A DNA stretch of 64,000 bases from positions 248,001-312,000 of the forward strand of contig JAQEWB010000001.1 of assembly GCA_027694045.1 (NCBI GenBank), in the 5' to 3' direction. This document shows, in pieces, positions 1 to 9,099 of the stretch. Under the pieces are notes generated by a model. It searched no databases. It was not told the origin of the DNA and saw only the letters and a program-made list of their open reading frames with translations. Origin of the DNA: Bacillaceae bacterium OF18-1A (GTDB lineage Bacteria > Bacillota > Bacilli > Bacillales > Bacillaceae_G). Within the stretch, counting starts at the first letter, position 1. Each line of letters begins with the position of its first letter. The translations under genes were made by a program, and so were the position numbers.

Positions 1-996
1 TTGAAAGAAGAAGGGCATGAAGTTTTGTTAATTACATCAGGGGCCGTTGCTGCAGGTTTTTCTGCACTAGGGTATCCTAGTAGACCTGTGACAATAAAAG
101 GGAAACAGGCTGCAGCAGCTGTCGGGCAAAGTCTATTAATGCAGGCGTACACAGAGGAATTCCGTAAATACGGTATCGTTACTGCGCAACTATTGCTGAC
201 GAGAAGTGATTTTTCTAGAAAAGAACAATATAGTAACGCTTACGCTACTTTAGGAGAGCTACTAAACCGTTCTGCTCTTCCGATTATCAATGAAAATGAT
301 TCCATCTCTTTAGAGGAGCTAACGTTCGGTGATAACGATATGCTATCAGCTTTAGTAAGTGGACTTGTGTCAGCAGATACGCTCATGATTTTTACGGATG
401 TGAACGGTTTATATGATAAAAATCCTCAAAAAAATACGGATGCGAAAAAATATTATTTCCTTCCTGAAGTTACGGAAGAAATCGCTTCTCTTGCTGGAGA
501 TGCGGGTTCAAAACTTGGGACTGGCGGTATGAAATCAAAAATCGATGCTGCAAAGATGGCATTATCTCTTGGGGTAAGTGTATTTATCGGAACAGGAAGT
601 GGACAGGAGAAGTTTTTAGATGTGCTGAAGGGCAAAGGTGATGGAACGTATATCGGCAATGCTCCTCAAAAGGTAATTAAGATGAACAAGCAATGGATCG
701 CCTTGCATTCACTTGTTAGCGGACAAATTGAAGTAGATGCTGGAGCAGCTACTGCGATCATACAACATGGAAAGAGTTTACTTCCAGCTGGTGTTACGAA
801 TGTATCGGGATTTTTCCAAGTAGGTGAAGTTGTAGAGGTTATAACGCAACAAGGGCGCGTAATCGGAAAAGGACAATGCAGGTACAATGCAGAGGAACTA
901 AGAGATTTAAAAGGTATGCAGAGCAATGATATTCAAGCAAGAGGCGAAAGGCATGATTATGAGGTCATCCATAGAGATCATTGGGTTTCATTGTGA
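1..996 (+). CDS. proB: Glutamate 5-kinase, 5' end outside window
   Basis: This enzyme phosphorylates glutamate to gamma-glutamyl phosphate, the first step of proline synthesis. The window holds the last 331 residues; the usual Bacillus protein is about 367, and the first window codon (TTG) is an internal leucine rather than a start. The amino acid kinase fold shows as [12 protein letters not shown] near the left edge, then [14 protein letters not shown] and FTDVNGLY, with [14 protein letters not shown] further on. Roughly the last 90 residues (from about 235) look like the C-terminal PUA domain common in this family. proA follows 40 bases downstream on the same strand, as expected for a proBA operon. 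Confidence 0.95.
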   Translation: MKEEGHEVLLITSGAVAAGFSALGYPSRPVTIKGKQAAAAVGQSLLMQAYTEEFRKYGIVTAQLLLTRSDFSRKEQYSNAYATLGELLNRSALPIINENDSISLEELTFGDNDMLSALVSGLVSADTLMIFTDVNGLYDKNPQKNTDAKKYYFLPEVTEEIASLAGDAGSKLGTGGMKSKIDAAKMALSLGVSVFIGTGSGQEKFLDVLKGKGDGTYIGNAPQKVIKMNKQWIALHSLVSGQIEVDAGAATAIIQHGKSLLPAGVTNVSGFFQVGEVVEVITQQGRVIGKGQCRYNAEELRDLKGMQSNDIQARGERHDYEVIHRDHWVSL

Positions 997-1036
997 AAAT
1001 AGAGGTCACTTTAACCGTTAAAAGGAGGAAATAAAA

Positions 1037-2284
1037 ATGAATGAAGTGTTAGTAAAGGGGAAAAAAGCGAAAGAGGTTGCTAGAGAACTTGTGCTTACAT
1101 CTACAGAGCAGAAAAACGAAGCACTTGCTGCGATTGCAGATCAGTTGATAGTAGAAACAGCTTATATTTTAGAGGAAAACAAACGGGATATCGAAGAAGG
1201 TAAGCGGAAAGGATTTTCCGATTCACTCCTTGATCGTCTTATGCTGAGTGAACAGCGTATTGTTGATATGACAGAAGGTATTAAACAGCTCATTGATTTA
1301 CGTGATCCTGTAGGAGAATGTGTAAGTGCATGGGAAAGGCCAAATGGACTATCTATTCAGGAGATGCGCGTACCGCTTGGTGTTGTTGGCATGATTTATG
1401 AGGCAAGACCGAATGTAACAGTGGATGCTGCTACAATTTGTTTGAAAACAGGAAATGCAGTCATATTACGTGGTAGTTCTTCTGCTATCCATTCTAACAA
1501 AGCCATCGTTAGCGTTATTCACCGGGCGCTTAAGCAAACTAGCTTGCCTTCAGAAAGTGTACAGCTCATAGAAGATACAACGAGAGATAGTGCAAAACAG
1601 TTGTTTACATTGAACGAGTACTTGGATGTTCTTATACCAAGAGGTGGTAAACAATTAATTGATACAGTAGTGAGAGAAGCGTCTGTTCCAGTACTTGAAA
1701 CAGGTGCGGGAAATTGTCATATATTCATTGATGAAACAGCAGATAAACAAATGGCGTTTAATATTATTATAAATGCAAAAACGCAGCGTCCATCTGTATG
1801 TAATGCAATTGAAACGATTATACTTCATGAAAATTGGGTGCAGCAATTTGGTAGCGAGTTGTTTTCTTCCTTGAAGGAAAGAGGAGTGGAGCTACGTGGT
1901 GATAATAAAGCAGTGGCGATTGATTCTTCTATCTTACTTGCGACAGAAGAAGACTGGGAAACTGAGTTTTTATCTCTCACACTAGCAGTGAAAGTAGTTT
2001 CCACTGTTGAAGAAGCGATTCATCATATAAATACGTATGGATCTATGCATTCTGAAGCAATTATTACTGAAAACGAGGAAAACGTCAGCAAGTTTTTTAC
2101 TTCTGTAGATGCCGCGGCACTTTATCATAATGCATCGACTCGTTTTACAGATGGATCCGAATTTGGATTCGGAGCGGAAATTGGTATCAGTACACAAAAG
2201 TTACACGTAAGAGGACCAATGGGGCTTCCAGCATTAACTTCTACAAAATATGTGATTCGTGGAAATGGACAAATTCGAAAATAA
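1037..2284 (+). CDS. proA: Gamma-glutamyl phosphate reductase
   Basis: This is the second enzyme of proline synthesis. It reduces gamma-glutamyl phosphate to glutamate semialdehyde with NADPH in the cytoplasm. The 415-residue length is typical. Visible motifs are [14 protein letters not shown] (about 117-130), LRGSSSAI, the VLIPRGGK segment, and [10 protein letters not shown] with the expected catalytic cysteine at residue 255. The C-terminal [22 protein letters not shown] block is characteristic. The start is fixed by an AAAGGAGG ribosome binding site at about 1020-1027. It lies directly after proB and ends in a strong terminator, so the two form a short operon. Confidence 0.97.
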   Translation: MNEVLVKGKKAKEVARELVLTSTEQKNEALAAIADQLIVETAYILEENKRDIEEGKRKGFSDSLLDRLMLSEQRIVDMTEGIKQLIDLRDPVGECVSAWERPNGLSIQEMRVPLGVVGMIYEARPNVTVDAATICLKTGNAVILRGSSSAIHSNKAIVSVIHRALKQTSLPSESVQLIEDTTRDSAKQLFTLNEYLDVLIPRGGKQLIDTVVREASVPVLETGAGNCHIFIDETADKQMAFNIIINAKTQRPSVCNAIETIILHENWVQQFGSELFSSLKERGVELRGDNKAVAIDSSILLATEEDWETEFLSLTLAVKVVSTVEEAIHHINTYGSMHSEAIITENEENVSKFFTSVDAAALYHNASTRFTDGSEFGFGAEIGISTQKLHVRGPMGLPALTSTKYVIRGNGQIRK

Positions 2285-2289
2285 TAATA

Positions 2290-2318
2290 AAAGACACTCA
2301 ATTGGCTTGGGTGTCTTT
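2290..2318. terminator. Bidirectional terminator between proA and the nucleoside transporter
   Basis: A 12-bp stem (AAAGACACTCAA paired with TTGGGTGTCTTT, one G-T pair) has A-rich and T-rich flanks on both sides. It lies between two convergent genes and could end both transcripts. Confidence 0.85.
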
Positions 2319-2333
2319 TATTATAAAAATTAA

Positions 2334-3527
2334 TTACCATACAAAAAGCCCAACGAGCATAGCACTTAATAGAGAAACAGCCATTCCGCTAACGAGAAGT
2401 TTCCAAACATTTTTACCGATGACTGATGATTTTTCTCCCCCAAATAATGAATTGTAAGTGCCGTAAATCATACCTACTGTACTGAAGTTAGCAAAAGAGG
2501 CTAGAAATGTTGTCGCAACGGCAACTGTGTGTGGTTGTAAAGACTTTAAGTTTGATTTTAAATCCATCATTGCAACAAATTCATTCGTTGTTATTTTGAT
2601 CCCCATTAATTCGGCTACATACATCGCATCTTTTCCTGTTAAACCGAGTAAAAAAGCAAAGGGACTAAAGATAATCGAGAAGATTTTTTGAACGGTTAAA
2701 CCTGTTATAAAAAATCCTAAAATCCCATTTAAACATGCCGTTAATGCTACATAACCAATTACCATGGCTAAAATAACGATAACCATATTCATTCCAACTA
2801 ACATACTGTTTGAAATAGTAGAAAAGAAATCCTTCTTTTCATGTTTTGAAGGTGAATACACAACATCATCTTCTTTTGTCACTTCTACAGGATTTAAAAC
2901 ATTGGCTAAAATTAATGCGTTAATACAGTTTAAAGGAATGGCGCTGAAAATATATGTTGCTGGAACCATTGATAAATAAGCTCCAAGAATGGATCCACTG
3001 ACACTACTCATACTCATAATTCCAAAAGTCAGCAAACGATTTTCTTTTAAAACAGATAATTGATCACGAACAACTGCAAGCGCTTCTGTATTCCCTAAAA
3101 ACATCATTTGAATGGAAAAGAAACTTTCTAACTTTGGTAAACGAGAAATCTTTGAAATAATTGCGCCTACTTTATCAATAATCCAAGTTAAGATTCCGAA
3201 ATAAGAAAGAATATCGAAAAAAGTGACAACAAAAATGATAGGAAGTAATGCGCTAAAGAAGAAATCGACTGTTTGATTTTCCATAGCGGAAGGAAATGCA
3301 AATCGAATACCTTCATTTGCACACGCTAGTAGCCAACTGAAAAAAGATGCAATTTTATTAATTATGACGCTGCCAAACTTGGTGCCTAACATAAACCACG
3401 TAATAAAAAGCTCCAATATGATGAGAATAACAATTGGTCTCCATTTTATATGTTTTTTATTAGGCGAACATAGGAAAACGATTAATATTACAACGAAAAT
3501 CCCTAACATATTTAATATGAAATGCAT
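2334..3527 (-). CDS. NupC-type concentrative nucleoside transporter
   Basis: This is an inner-membrane nucleoside symporter of the CNT family (397 residues, the family's usual length). The sequence is a chain of hydrophobic segments from the N-terminus onward. The conserved core is readable: PIIFVVTFFDILSYFGIL, the EALAVVRDQL region, SGSILGAYL, and GLTGKDAMYVAELMGIKITTNEF near the C-terminus, which in this family carries substrate- and ion-binding residues. The start ATG has an AAGGAG site just upstream on the minus strand. It is a single-gene unit, convergent with proA. Substrate range (pyrimidine or purine nucleosides) cannot be told from the sequence. Confidence 0.9.
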   Translation of the reverse strand: MHFILNMLGIFVVILIVFLCSPNKKHIKWRPIVILIILELFITWFMLGTKFGSVIINKIASFFSWLLACANEGIRFAFPSAMENQTVDFFFSALLPIIFVVTFFDILSYFGILTWIIDKVGAIISKISRLPKLESFFSIQMMFLGNTEALAVVRDQLSVLKENRLLTFGIMSMSSVSGSILGAYLSMVPATYIFSAIPLNCINALILANVLNPVEVTKEDDVVYSPSKHEKKDFFSTISNSMLVGMNMVIVILAMVIGYVALTACLNGILGFFITGLTVQKIFSIIFSPFAFLLGLTGKDAMYVAELMGIKITTNEFVAMMDLKSNLKSLQPHTVAVATTFLASFANFSTVGMIYGTYNSLFGGEKSSVIGKNVWKLLVSGMAVSLLSAMLVGLFVW

Positions 3528-3655
3528 GTCAACAACTCCTTGAGGCTTATTATTTGTATATAAAAAATCCTCTATTCTTCCAAATTTGGATTATGATCAG
3601 AAGTTATGAAGCATGTAAATGATGTTAGGGATTCATGTATTTTAATTTGCTTTAT

Positions 3656-3800
3656 CCCGCTATTCGCCGGGCAGTAATACTTCCACCTCAAAATTAGGCG
3701 TATACGAGGAAGTTAGGTGGGAGACAACTGCCCGTAAATGCCCGATTGGTTTAACTAATAATCAGTGGAGGATGGAACCCCCACTGATTAAAAAATTTTT
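3656..3800 (+). repeat. bcr1-type repeat, copy 1 (decayed right end)
   Basis: The element starts just after TTTAT (3651-3655) with CCCGC and GGGCAGTAA, and contains the paired blocks CCACCTC/GTTAGGTGG, GGGCAG/CTGCCCG and CAGTGG/CCCCCACTG. It matches the copies at 19469 and 31552 along its length. The right-hand TTTAT copy is not seen; the sequence runs into a poly-A/T stretch instead. It fills most of the 350-bp gap between the nucleoside transporter and the ArsR gene, which otherwise holds only their divergent 5' regions. Confidence 0.8.
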
Positions 3801-3886
3801 TGAAAATGAATATAATTCTAAAGGTATAGAAGGTATAATTCGATAAAAATAGAATTCAATATATAACAAACAAGGAGGGGATGAAA

Positions 3887-4930
3887 ATGGAAGTCTATCA
3901 CATAACGAGTAGAAAGAGGGAAACGTATAACGTTCAAGTAAAATATTCGATACTTTTCGAATGCGCACTTGGTATTGCGGCAATTACTCATAAGCGATTA
4001 ATCGATACGCTTGAAAAGACGCAAAGTGAATGGGAAGAGATTAGACAATCGTTAACAGCAGAGATGAGAGAACACTTACAGTTTGTAGAAGAGCATAATA
4101 CGTGGAAAGCGTTGCTTCAGTTATTGTATGAAGGTGATTTTCAGGACTTATTACAGTTTCATGCTAATATTGATTCGCTTTCAGAAGAAGACTTGAAATA
4201 TATATGTTTACCGTTTGTAGGAGAGAAGTATCAAGCGAAAAGACGGTTAGCTGCACGGGGAGAAGTATGTGCAATACAAGAACTAAAGGAACTGACAGAT
4301 GAGCATCCGTTTTTCTCTACGTATATTGGCTTTATATGTAATGTTGATGTACAAGAACTAAAGGCACATTTGATCGCTGTTATGACATGTTGGTATGAGA
4401 GTGTTGTGAAAAAAGAGGAAGAACAAATTTTTTCTATATTAGAGAGAGATTACGAAGCAAAGAATGAAATGAATAGAAAGATGAAACCAGAAGAGTTTGT
4501 TGAGTGGGCGACTGGCGGGGTGAACTATATGCCAGAACCAAGTGTTCACCACGTGCTTCTTATCCCGCAAATGACATACAGACCGTGGAATATAGAAGCT
4601 GATATTGAAGATACGAAAGTATTTCATTATCCAGTTGCGAATGAAAGTATTCATCCTGAAGATCCGTATGAACCGAATTATTTTTTAGTTCAAAAACATA
4701 AGGCATTAGGGGATGAAGCAAGATTAAGAATTGTAAAAATGTTGTTCGAAAAAGAGCGTACATTGCAGGAAATTACAGAAAGATCGCAACTTGGTAAATC
4801 TACTGTACATCATCATTTGAAATTGTTACGTGCAGCGAAATTAGTAGATATACATGATGGGAAATATGTTTTAAGAAAGAAAGCAGTGCAGTCGTTAGCG
4901 AAAGAATTAGATGCGTTTTTAAATAGATAA
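3887..4930 (+). CDS. ArsR/SmtB-type transcriptional regulator with long N-terminal domain
   Basis: The C-terminal ~80 residues form a winged helix: ALGDEARLRIVKMLF, then RTLQEITERSQLGKSTVHHHLKLLRAAKLV, a classic ArsR DNA-recognition helix. The ~260 residues in front are not a typical ArsR sensor; this larger domain probably senses the signal. No CxC metal-binding motif is seen. I place the start at the second ATG (3887), because AAGGAGGGG ends right against the first ATG at 3881. The MFS exporter follows 57 bases downstream on the same strand, so the likely role is control of that exporter. The ligand is unknown. Confidence 0.8.
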   Translation: MEVYHITSRKRETYNVQVKYSILFECALGIAAITHKRLIDTLEKTQSEWEEIRQSLTAEMREHLQFVEEHNTWKALLQLLYEGDFQDLLQFHANIDSLSEEDLKYICLPFVGEKYQAKRRLAARGEVCAIQELKELTDEHPFFSTYIGFICNVDVQELKAHLIAVMTCWYESVVKKEEEQIFSILERDYEAKNEMNRKMKPEEFVEWATGGVNYMPEPSVHHVLLIPQMTYRPWNIEADIEDTKVFHYPVANESIHPEDPYEPNYFLVQKHKALGDEARLRIVKMLFEKERTLQEITERSQLGKSTVHHHLKLLRAAKLVDIHDGKYVLRKKAVQSLAKELDAFLNR

Positions 4931-4987
4931 TATACAACGAGAATGTACAGAAAGGGAGGAATTTCATAGAAAAGTTGGGGTGCTATA

Positions 4988-6202
4988 GTGAAGAGTGTAT
5001 TGAAAAATCGTTCGTTCTTTTATATGTGGATAGGTAGTGCGATTTCGGAATTAGGCGGGGCGTTCGGAACGTTATGTAATTCAATTCTTGTATATGAATT
5101 AACAGGGTCAAAAACAGCATTAAGTAGTATGTGGCTGTTATATTTTATTCCGTCGCTCATACTGCAACTTATAAGTGGTCCATTTATTGATAAATGGAGC
5201 CGAAAGTGGATTATGATTTTTTCGCAATGGATGCGGGCATCTATTTTCTTATTACCTTTATTTATGCTAGTTACTAGTAGTATAGAGGTTTGGCACGTGT
5301 ACGCCGTTCAAATTATAATCGGACTCATTACACCGCTGTATACACCTGCGAGTCAAGCCATTACACCGAGTATTGTAAGTAAGGAGCAACTTCAAGACGC
5401 AAATGGATATATTGATGGGATGACTCGCCTTATGATGTTCCTTGCACCAGTATTAGGTGGTATCATTATTAAATTCATTGGAATCAAATTAACAATAGTG
5501 CTCGTATGTACGTGTCTATTTATAAGTGGGGGATTGTTACTTTTCATAAAGGAGGAAAGGATAAAACAAGAACTGAGAAAAACATGGCTAGAACAGTTTC
5601 TTCACGGTTTTACATATTTTTTTACAAAACCAATAATCGTTTGGCTTGGGGTATTTCTGACCTTCGTGCAATTTGGAGTTGGGGTAACGATGGTGACAAA
5701 CTTTCCTTACGTAAAAGACGAGCTATCAGCAGGATATGCGGAATTTGGTTATTTTATGGCCGGATTCCCGCTTGGCTATGTAGTTGGATCTATACTAGTC
5801 GGAAAAGTAACATATAAAAGCCGGCGTATACTTATGCTTGGAGGATTGTTTATAGGGGGACTCACATACATTTCGTTAGGTTTTAACCACAGTATTGTAA
5901 TAGCGGTAATCATTGAAATAATTGCAGGTATTTGTATTGCCTTTTTTAATGTTCATAACACAACGATATGCCAACAATCAGTTCCGAACGATATGATAGG
6001 AAAAGTGTTTTCAGTACGACTATTTTTCATACGATCCGCTATGCCATTAGGTGTGTTCTTAGGAGGAATACTGAGTGAAATGTGGGGAGTGAGAGTACTA
6101 TACTATATCATCGGGACGATTATATGTATCACATCTTTAATAGGAATAGTGCTTCCGTATTTCAAATTTATAGATGAGGCGATTGAAGAGAAATCAGCAT
6201 AA
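4988..6202 (+). CDS. MFS transporter (drug-efflux type)
   Basis: This 404-residue protein has about twelve hydrophobic segments, the size and pattern of major facilitator exporters. Visible family features are FIDKWSRKWIMIFSQWMRA in the loop after the second segment, a form of the MFS loop motif, and LYTPASQAITPSIV in segment four or five, seen in macrolide-efflux-like members. The C-terminal half begins after a charged cytoplasmic loop near residue 190. The start is GTG with TTGGGG upstream. It is probably co-transcribed with the ArsR-type regulator just before it. Substrate cannot be assigned. Confidence 0.85.
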   Translation: MKSVLKNRSFFYMWIGSAISELGGAFGTLCNSILVYELTGSKTALSSMWLLYFIPSLILQLISGPFIDKWSRKWIMIFSQWMRASIFLLPLFMLVTSSIEVWHVYAVQIIIGLITPLYTPASQAITPSIVSKEQLQDANGYIDGMTRLMMFLAPVLGGIIIKFIGIKLTIVLVCTCLFISGGLLLFIKEERIKQELRKTWLEQFLHGFTYFFTKPIIVWLGVFLTFVQFGVGVTMVTNFPYVKDELSAGYAEFGYFMAGFPLGYVVGSILVGKVTYKSRRILMLGGLFIGGLTYISLGFNHSIVIAVIIEIIAGICIAFFNVHNTTICQQSVPNDMIGKVFSVRLFFIRSAMPLGVFLGGILSEMWGVRVLYYIIGTIICITSLIGIVLPYFKFIDEAIEEKSA

Positions 6203-6226
6203 TTCTAAAAATTTGAAACTTTATAA

Positions 6227-6256
6227 TTGAAAATAATTATCATAATCAATTATAAT
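6227..6256 (+). promoter_or_regulatory. Fur box over a sigma-A promoter for hmoA
   Basis: TGAAAAT-A-ATTATCA at 6228-6242 matches the Bacillus 7-1-7 Fur consensus with one mismatch. It overlaps the -35 (TTGAAA, 6227-6232) of a promoter whose -10 is TATAAT (6251-6256) at 18-bp spacing. Bound Fur would block polymerase, so the downstream heme monooxygenase should be induced by iron limitation. Confidence 0.75.
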
Positions 6257-6299
6257 AAGAGAATACTAGTATTCGTATGACAAAGAGGGAGTGGGAAAT

Positions 6300-6626
6300 A
6301 TGTTTATCGAAACGAAGACATTTACAGTAAAAGAAGGTACATCAAATATAGTTGTAGAACATTTCACTGGAGAAGGTATTATTGAGAAGTTTGAAGGCTT
6401 CATTGACTTAAGCGTTCTTGTGAAAAAGGTAAGACGAGGGGATGAAGAAGTAGTCGTTATGATCCGTTGGGAATCTGAAGAAGCATGGAAAAACTGGGAA
6501 ACAAGCGAAGAACATTTAGCTGGACATAGAGCGAGCCGTGGTAAACCGAAACCAGATCATATCATTAACGTTGAACATGGTGTTTATTATGTGAAATCAT
6601 CAAAAGGGGCTTATCAGCAGTCGTAA
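6300..6626 (+). CDS. hmoA: Heme-degrading monooxygenase, HmoA/IsdG-like
   Basis: This small antibiotic-biosynthesis-monooxygenase-fold enzyme opens heme to release iron in the cytoplasm. The sequence closely resembles B. subtilis HmoA: VKEGTSNIVVEHFTGEGIIEKFEGFIDLSVL, then VRRGDEEVVVMIRWESEEAWKNW, and HLAGHRASRGKPKPD. The likely heme-ligand histidine lies in the HLAGH segment. I choose the ATG at 6300 (108 residues) because AGAGGGAG sits 8-9 bases before it; the GTG at 6291 overlaps that site. The Fur box upstream supports a role in iron acquisition. Confidence 0.88.
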   Translation: MFIETKTFTVKEGTSNIVVEHFTGEGIIEKFEGFIDLSVLVKKVRRGDEEVVVMIRWESEEAWKNWETSEEHLAGHRASRGKPKPDHIINVEHGVYYVKSSKGAYQQS

Positions 6627-6681
6627 TATAGAAGAAGGGGTACATACCATGTATCCTCTTTTTTAGTGTAGGGGGATATGA

Positions 6682-7362
6682 ATGATTGAAAGGCATAAAA
6701 AACTAATACAAATTATCTTAAGCGAATGTCTATCTACAGATAAAGTAAATGGATTCATGCTCATTGGATCTGTCGCAAGAGGTGATGCATATCCTGAATC
6801 CGATTTAGATTTATATATTCTTTTAAAGGATGGACAAAAGAAAGAGTTTCATGCTGAAATAAGAGATGGTATTTTGGTTGAGTATAAGTATGCTAACTTT
6901 AATCAAATACAAGTAAACTTTAAAAATAATCCGATGGAACTATATTCATTTTTAGAAGGAAGAATTTTATTTGATAAAATCGGTGAGTTGAAAAAGTTAA
7001 AGGAAGCAGCTACATATGAATTTGAAAACTACCGTGTTTCTAGTGATAAAGTGGAAGGCATTTCTCATTGGTTACATAGTTCATTAATGAAGATTAATTC
7101 TGCATTGAAAGCAAATGATGAATTAAAGGCTTCATACATCGTTCATACGTCAACTTGGACATTATTAGAAGGGATATGGGCTGTTAATAATAAACCAGTA
7201 CCTCCAGCTGGATCTGTTTTGAAGTATATACAAACATTATCCAATAGGCCAATAAATTTTGACGAATTAATTAATAAAGTATTTAAAGGGAACACACCAG
7301 AGCGGATTTCTTCAGCAGTTTTTTTGATTGAGTGGGTTTTAATGAATTTAAGGGGTAGATAA
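6682..7362 (+). CDS. Nucleotidyltransferase-domain protein (aminoglycoside adenylyltransferase-like)
   Basis: The N-terminal 100 residues carry the minimal nucleotidyltransferase signature: GS at 29-30 followed by DLD with Asp41 and Asp43, the metal-binding pair that activates a nucleoside triphosphate. The C-terminal half is helical, as in kanamycin or lincosamide nucleotidyltransferases and HEPN-like partners, but I see no close match to a known resistance enzyme. A GGGGG ribosome site precedes the ATG. It stands alone between hmoA and a terminator. A second protein of the same fold occurs at 45037. Substrate unknown. Confidence 0.75.
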   Translation: MIERHKKLIQIILSECLSTDKVNGFMLIGSVARGDAYPESDLDLYILLKDGQKKEFHAEIRDGILVEYKYANFNQIQVNFKNNPMELYSFLEGRILFDKIGELKKLKEAATYEFENYRVSSDKVEGISHWLHSSLMKINSALKANDELKASYIVHTSTWTLLEGIWAVNNKPVPPAGSVLKYIQTLSNRPINFDELINKVFKGNTPERISSAVFLIEWVLMNLRGR

Positions 7363-7399
7363 TACGATTGTTAAGTTTTATCGCGGAAATTTCAAAATC

Positions 7400-7451
7400 A
7401 AAAAGAAGCGTCTTTTAGTCAGAAATTTGACTTATAAGACAGCTTCTTTTT
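7400..7451. terminator. Bidirectional terminator
   Basis: AAAAAGAAGC at 7400-7409 pairs with GCTTCTTTTT at 7442-7451, with further pairing inside (GTCAGAAATTTGAC). It lies between convergent genes. Confidence 0.8.
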
Positions 7452-7453
7452 GA

Positions 7454-8056
7454 TTAATCTACTTGAATTTCAAATTGAAGCACAGTTTGATCTTTCATAA
7501 ACGGCATACTACGCTCTTTAAATAGTAAACGAATTCCAGATAAATTATTAGAAAGAGCGGGAGAGACAACAAATTGGTAACTTACATGTCCATCAGATCC
7601 ACTCCAACCTTCCGCCCAGCAATCGTATGTATCATTTACTGATAATTCAACAAGCGTATGTGTATTTTTTTCATTCAGTTTGTTGTTTTTCGAATCCCAT
7701 TCTTTATATAAATAAACTACACTCGCATTAGAATATTGTCGAATAAAGGTCACGGTATACACAGTTCCGTTTTGTTCAAAGGTTTTTAAAACAGGTATAT
7801 GTTTTTTAAACTTATTCGGTTCGACGCGAGGCTTAAATTCTTCTTCGTCCATCATAGAAGAGAATAATGAGTTTAAATAGTCAGGGTATAATCCGTACTG
7901 CTTCGCCCAATTAGAAATAGCCTCATCAGCCGGAAATCCTGGATTCCCATCCGAAAGTTCTTTTCGTTCTTTTAATAAAGTACATATTTTTTCATCGATA
8001 GCGTATAAGCGTTCATCGTAATGATCAGTAGGGCGTTCGAAATTCATTCGTTTCAT
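7454..8056 (-). CDS. Hypothetical protein with chorismate-mutase-like N-terminal helix
   Basis: I do not recognise a named family for the whole protein. The first ~40 residues (DERLYAIDEKICTLLKERKEL) resemble the first helix of AroQ-type chorismate mutase-like proteins, but catalytic residues are not evident. The C-terminal half looks like a beta-rich globular domain with several Tyr, Trp and Gly. There is no signal peptide or membrane segment. The start is taken at 8056, the second in-frame ATG, since AAAGGAGG sits 7 bases before it and almost touches the ATG at 8062. It is a single gene on this strand. Confidence 0.6.
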   Translation of the reverse strand: MKRMNFERPTDHYDERLYAIDEKICTLLKERKELSDGNPGFPADEAISNWAKQYGLYPDYLNSLFSSMMDEEEFKPRVEPNKFKKHIPVLKTFEQNGTVYTVTFIRQYSNASVVYLYKEWDSKNNKLNEKNTHTLVELSVNDTYDCWAEGWSGSDGHVSYQFVVSPALSNNLSGIRLLFKERSMPFMKDQTVLQFEIQVD

Positions 8057-8205
8057 AATCATTCCTCCTTTTCTTTATTTTAACAAATAATACGTATTAC
8101 AAATACAATTCCCCGTAATATTATCCGTTAATTGAAATATTGTGAAAAATAGGATAGTTTTGTGTTAAAATAAATATAAATAGATAGTCGGGAGGCATTA
8201 TCATA

Positions 8206-8988
8206 ATGGATACTACACAACAAAATAGTAATGCATGGGATAAGAAGGTTGAAGAAGGTTCTAGGTACACGCAACCTGTAAGTAGCGAAGTTATTGAAAA
8301 AAGTAAATTAGGTGAATGGGAAATCACAGTTACCACGGAAAAATCAGTTCCTAGAGATTGGTTTCCAAAGTCAGTAGAAGGATTAAAGATACTTTGTTTA
8401 GCATCAGGCGGTGGGCAACAAGCACCGGTTTTGGCTGCTGCTGGAGCAGATGTAACAGTTACTGATATATCTAAGAAACAATTGGAACAAGATGAAATGG
8501 TAGCAGAACGAGATGGATTAACGTTAAAAACAGTACAAGGAGATATGTCGGATCTTAGTGACTTTGAAGACGAATATTTTGATATTGTCGTAAATCCTGT
8601 TTCTAATTTATTTGTAAGGGATGTTTATCTTGTATGGAATGAGATTTCAAGAGTTTTAAAGAATAAGGGAATTCTTATTTCTGGATTTACAAACCCTTTA
8701 CTATGGATTTTTGATGACAATCAAGAACGAAAAGGTATTCTTGATGTGAAACATTCCGTACCTTCATCAACATTGGATTATTTACCAGAGGATGAAGTGC
8801 AAGAGTACATTCATTCAAATCAAACAATAGAATACGCACATACATTAGAAGACCAGATTCAAGGCCAAATTGAAGCGGGTTTTGTTATTGCAGGCTTTTA
8901 CGAGGATGATTTTGGTGGAACAAGGATATTAGATAAGCATATTAAAACTTTCATTGCTACAAAAGCTATGAAGTTAAATACGGATTGA
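8206..8988 (+). CDS. Class I SAM-dependent methyltransferase
   Basis: The Rossmann-fold SAM-binding site is seen in LKILCLASGGGQQAPVLAAAGADVTVTDIS (motif I plus the acidic end of strand 2), then GDMSDLSDFEDEYFDIVVNP as motifs II/III. The N-terminal 50 residues, with NAWDKKVEEGSRYTQPVS, occur in a group of Bacillus methyltransferases of unknown substrate. GGGAGG lies 10 bases before the ATG. It is a monocistronic unit ended by a hairpin at 9039. The substrate cannot be inferred. Confidence 0.85.
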   Translation: MDTTQQNSNAWDKKVEEGSRYTQPVSSEVIEKSKLGEWEITVTTEKSVPRDWFPKSVEGLKILCLASGGGQQAPVLAAAGADVTVTDISKKQLEQDEMVAERDGLTLKTVQGDMSDLSDFEDEYFDIVVNPVSNLFVRDVYLVWNEISRVLKNKGILISGFTNPLLWIFDDNQERKGILDVKHSVPSSTLDYLPEDEVQEYIHSNQTIEYAHTLEDQIQGQIEAGFVIAGFYEDDFGGTRILDKHIKTFIATKAMKLNTD

Positions 8989-9038
8989 AAATTTTGGCTT
9001 AGATAGCTCTGAAAAAATAGTAAATGTTCAATATATGT

Positions 9039-9069
9039 CAAAAAGGATGGCACTTGCCATCCTTTTTCG
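9039..9069. terminator. Bidirectional terminator
   Basis: An 11-13-bp stem AAAAAGGATGGCA/CCATCCTTTTT with a short CTTG loop separates the methyltransferase gene from the convergent lsr genes. Confidence 0.85.
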
Positions 9070-9099
9070 TTCACCTGAATGATATTCTGTCTTTCTACA

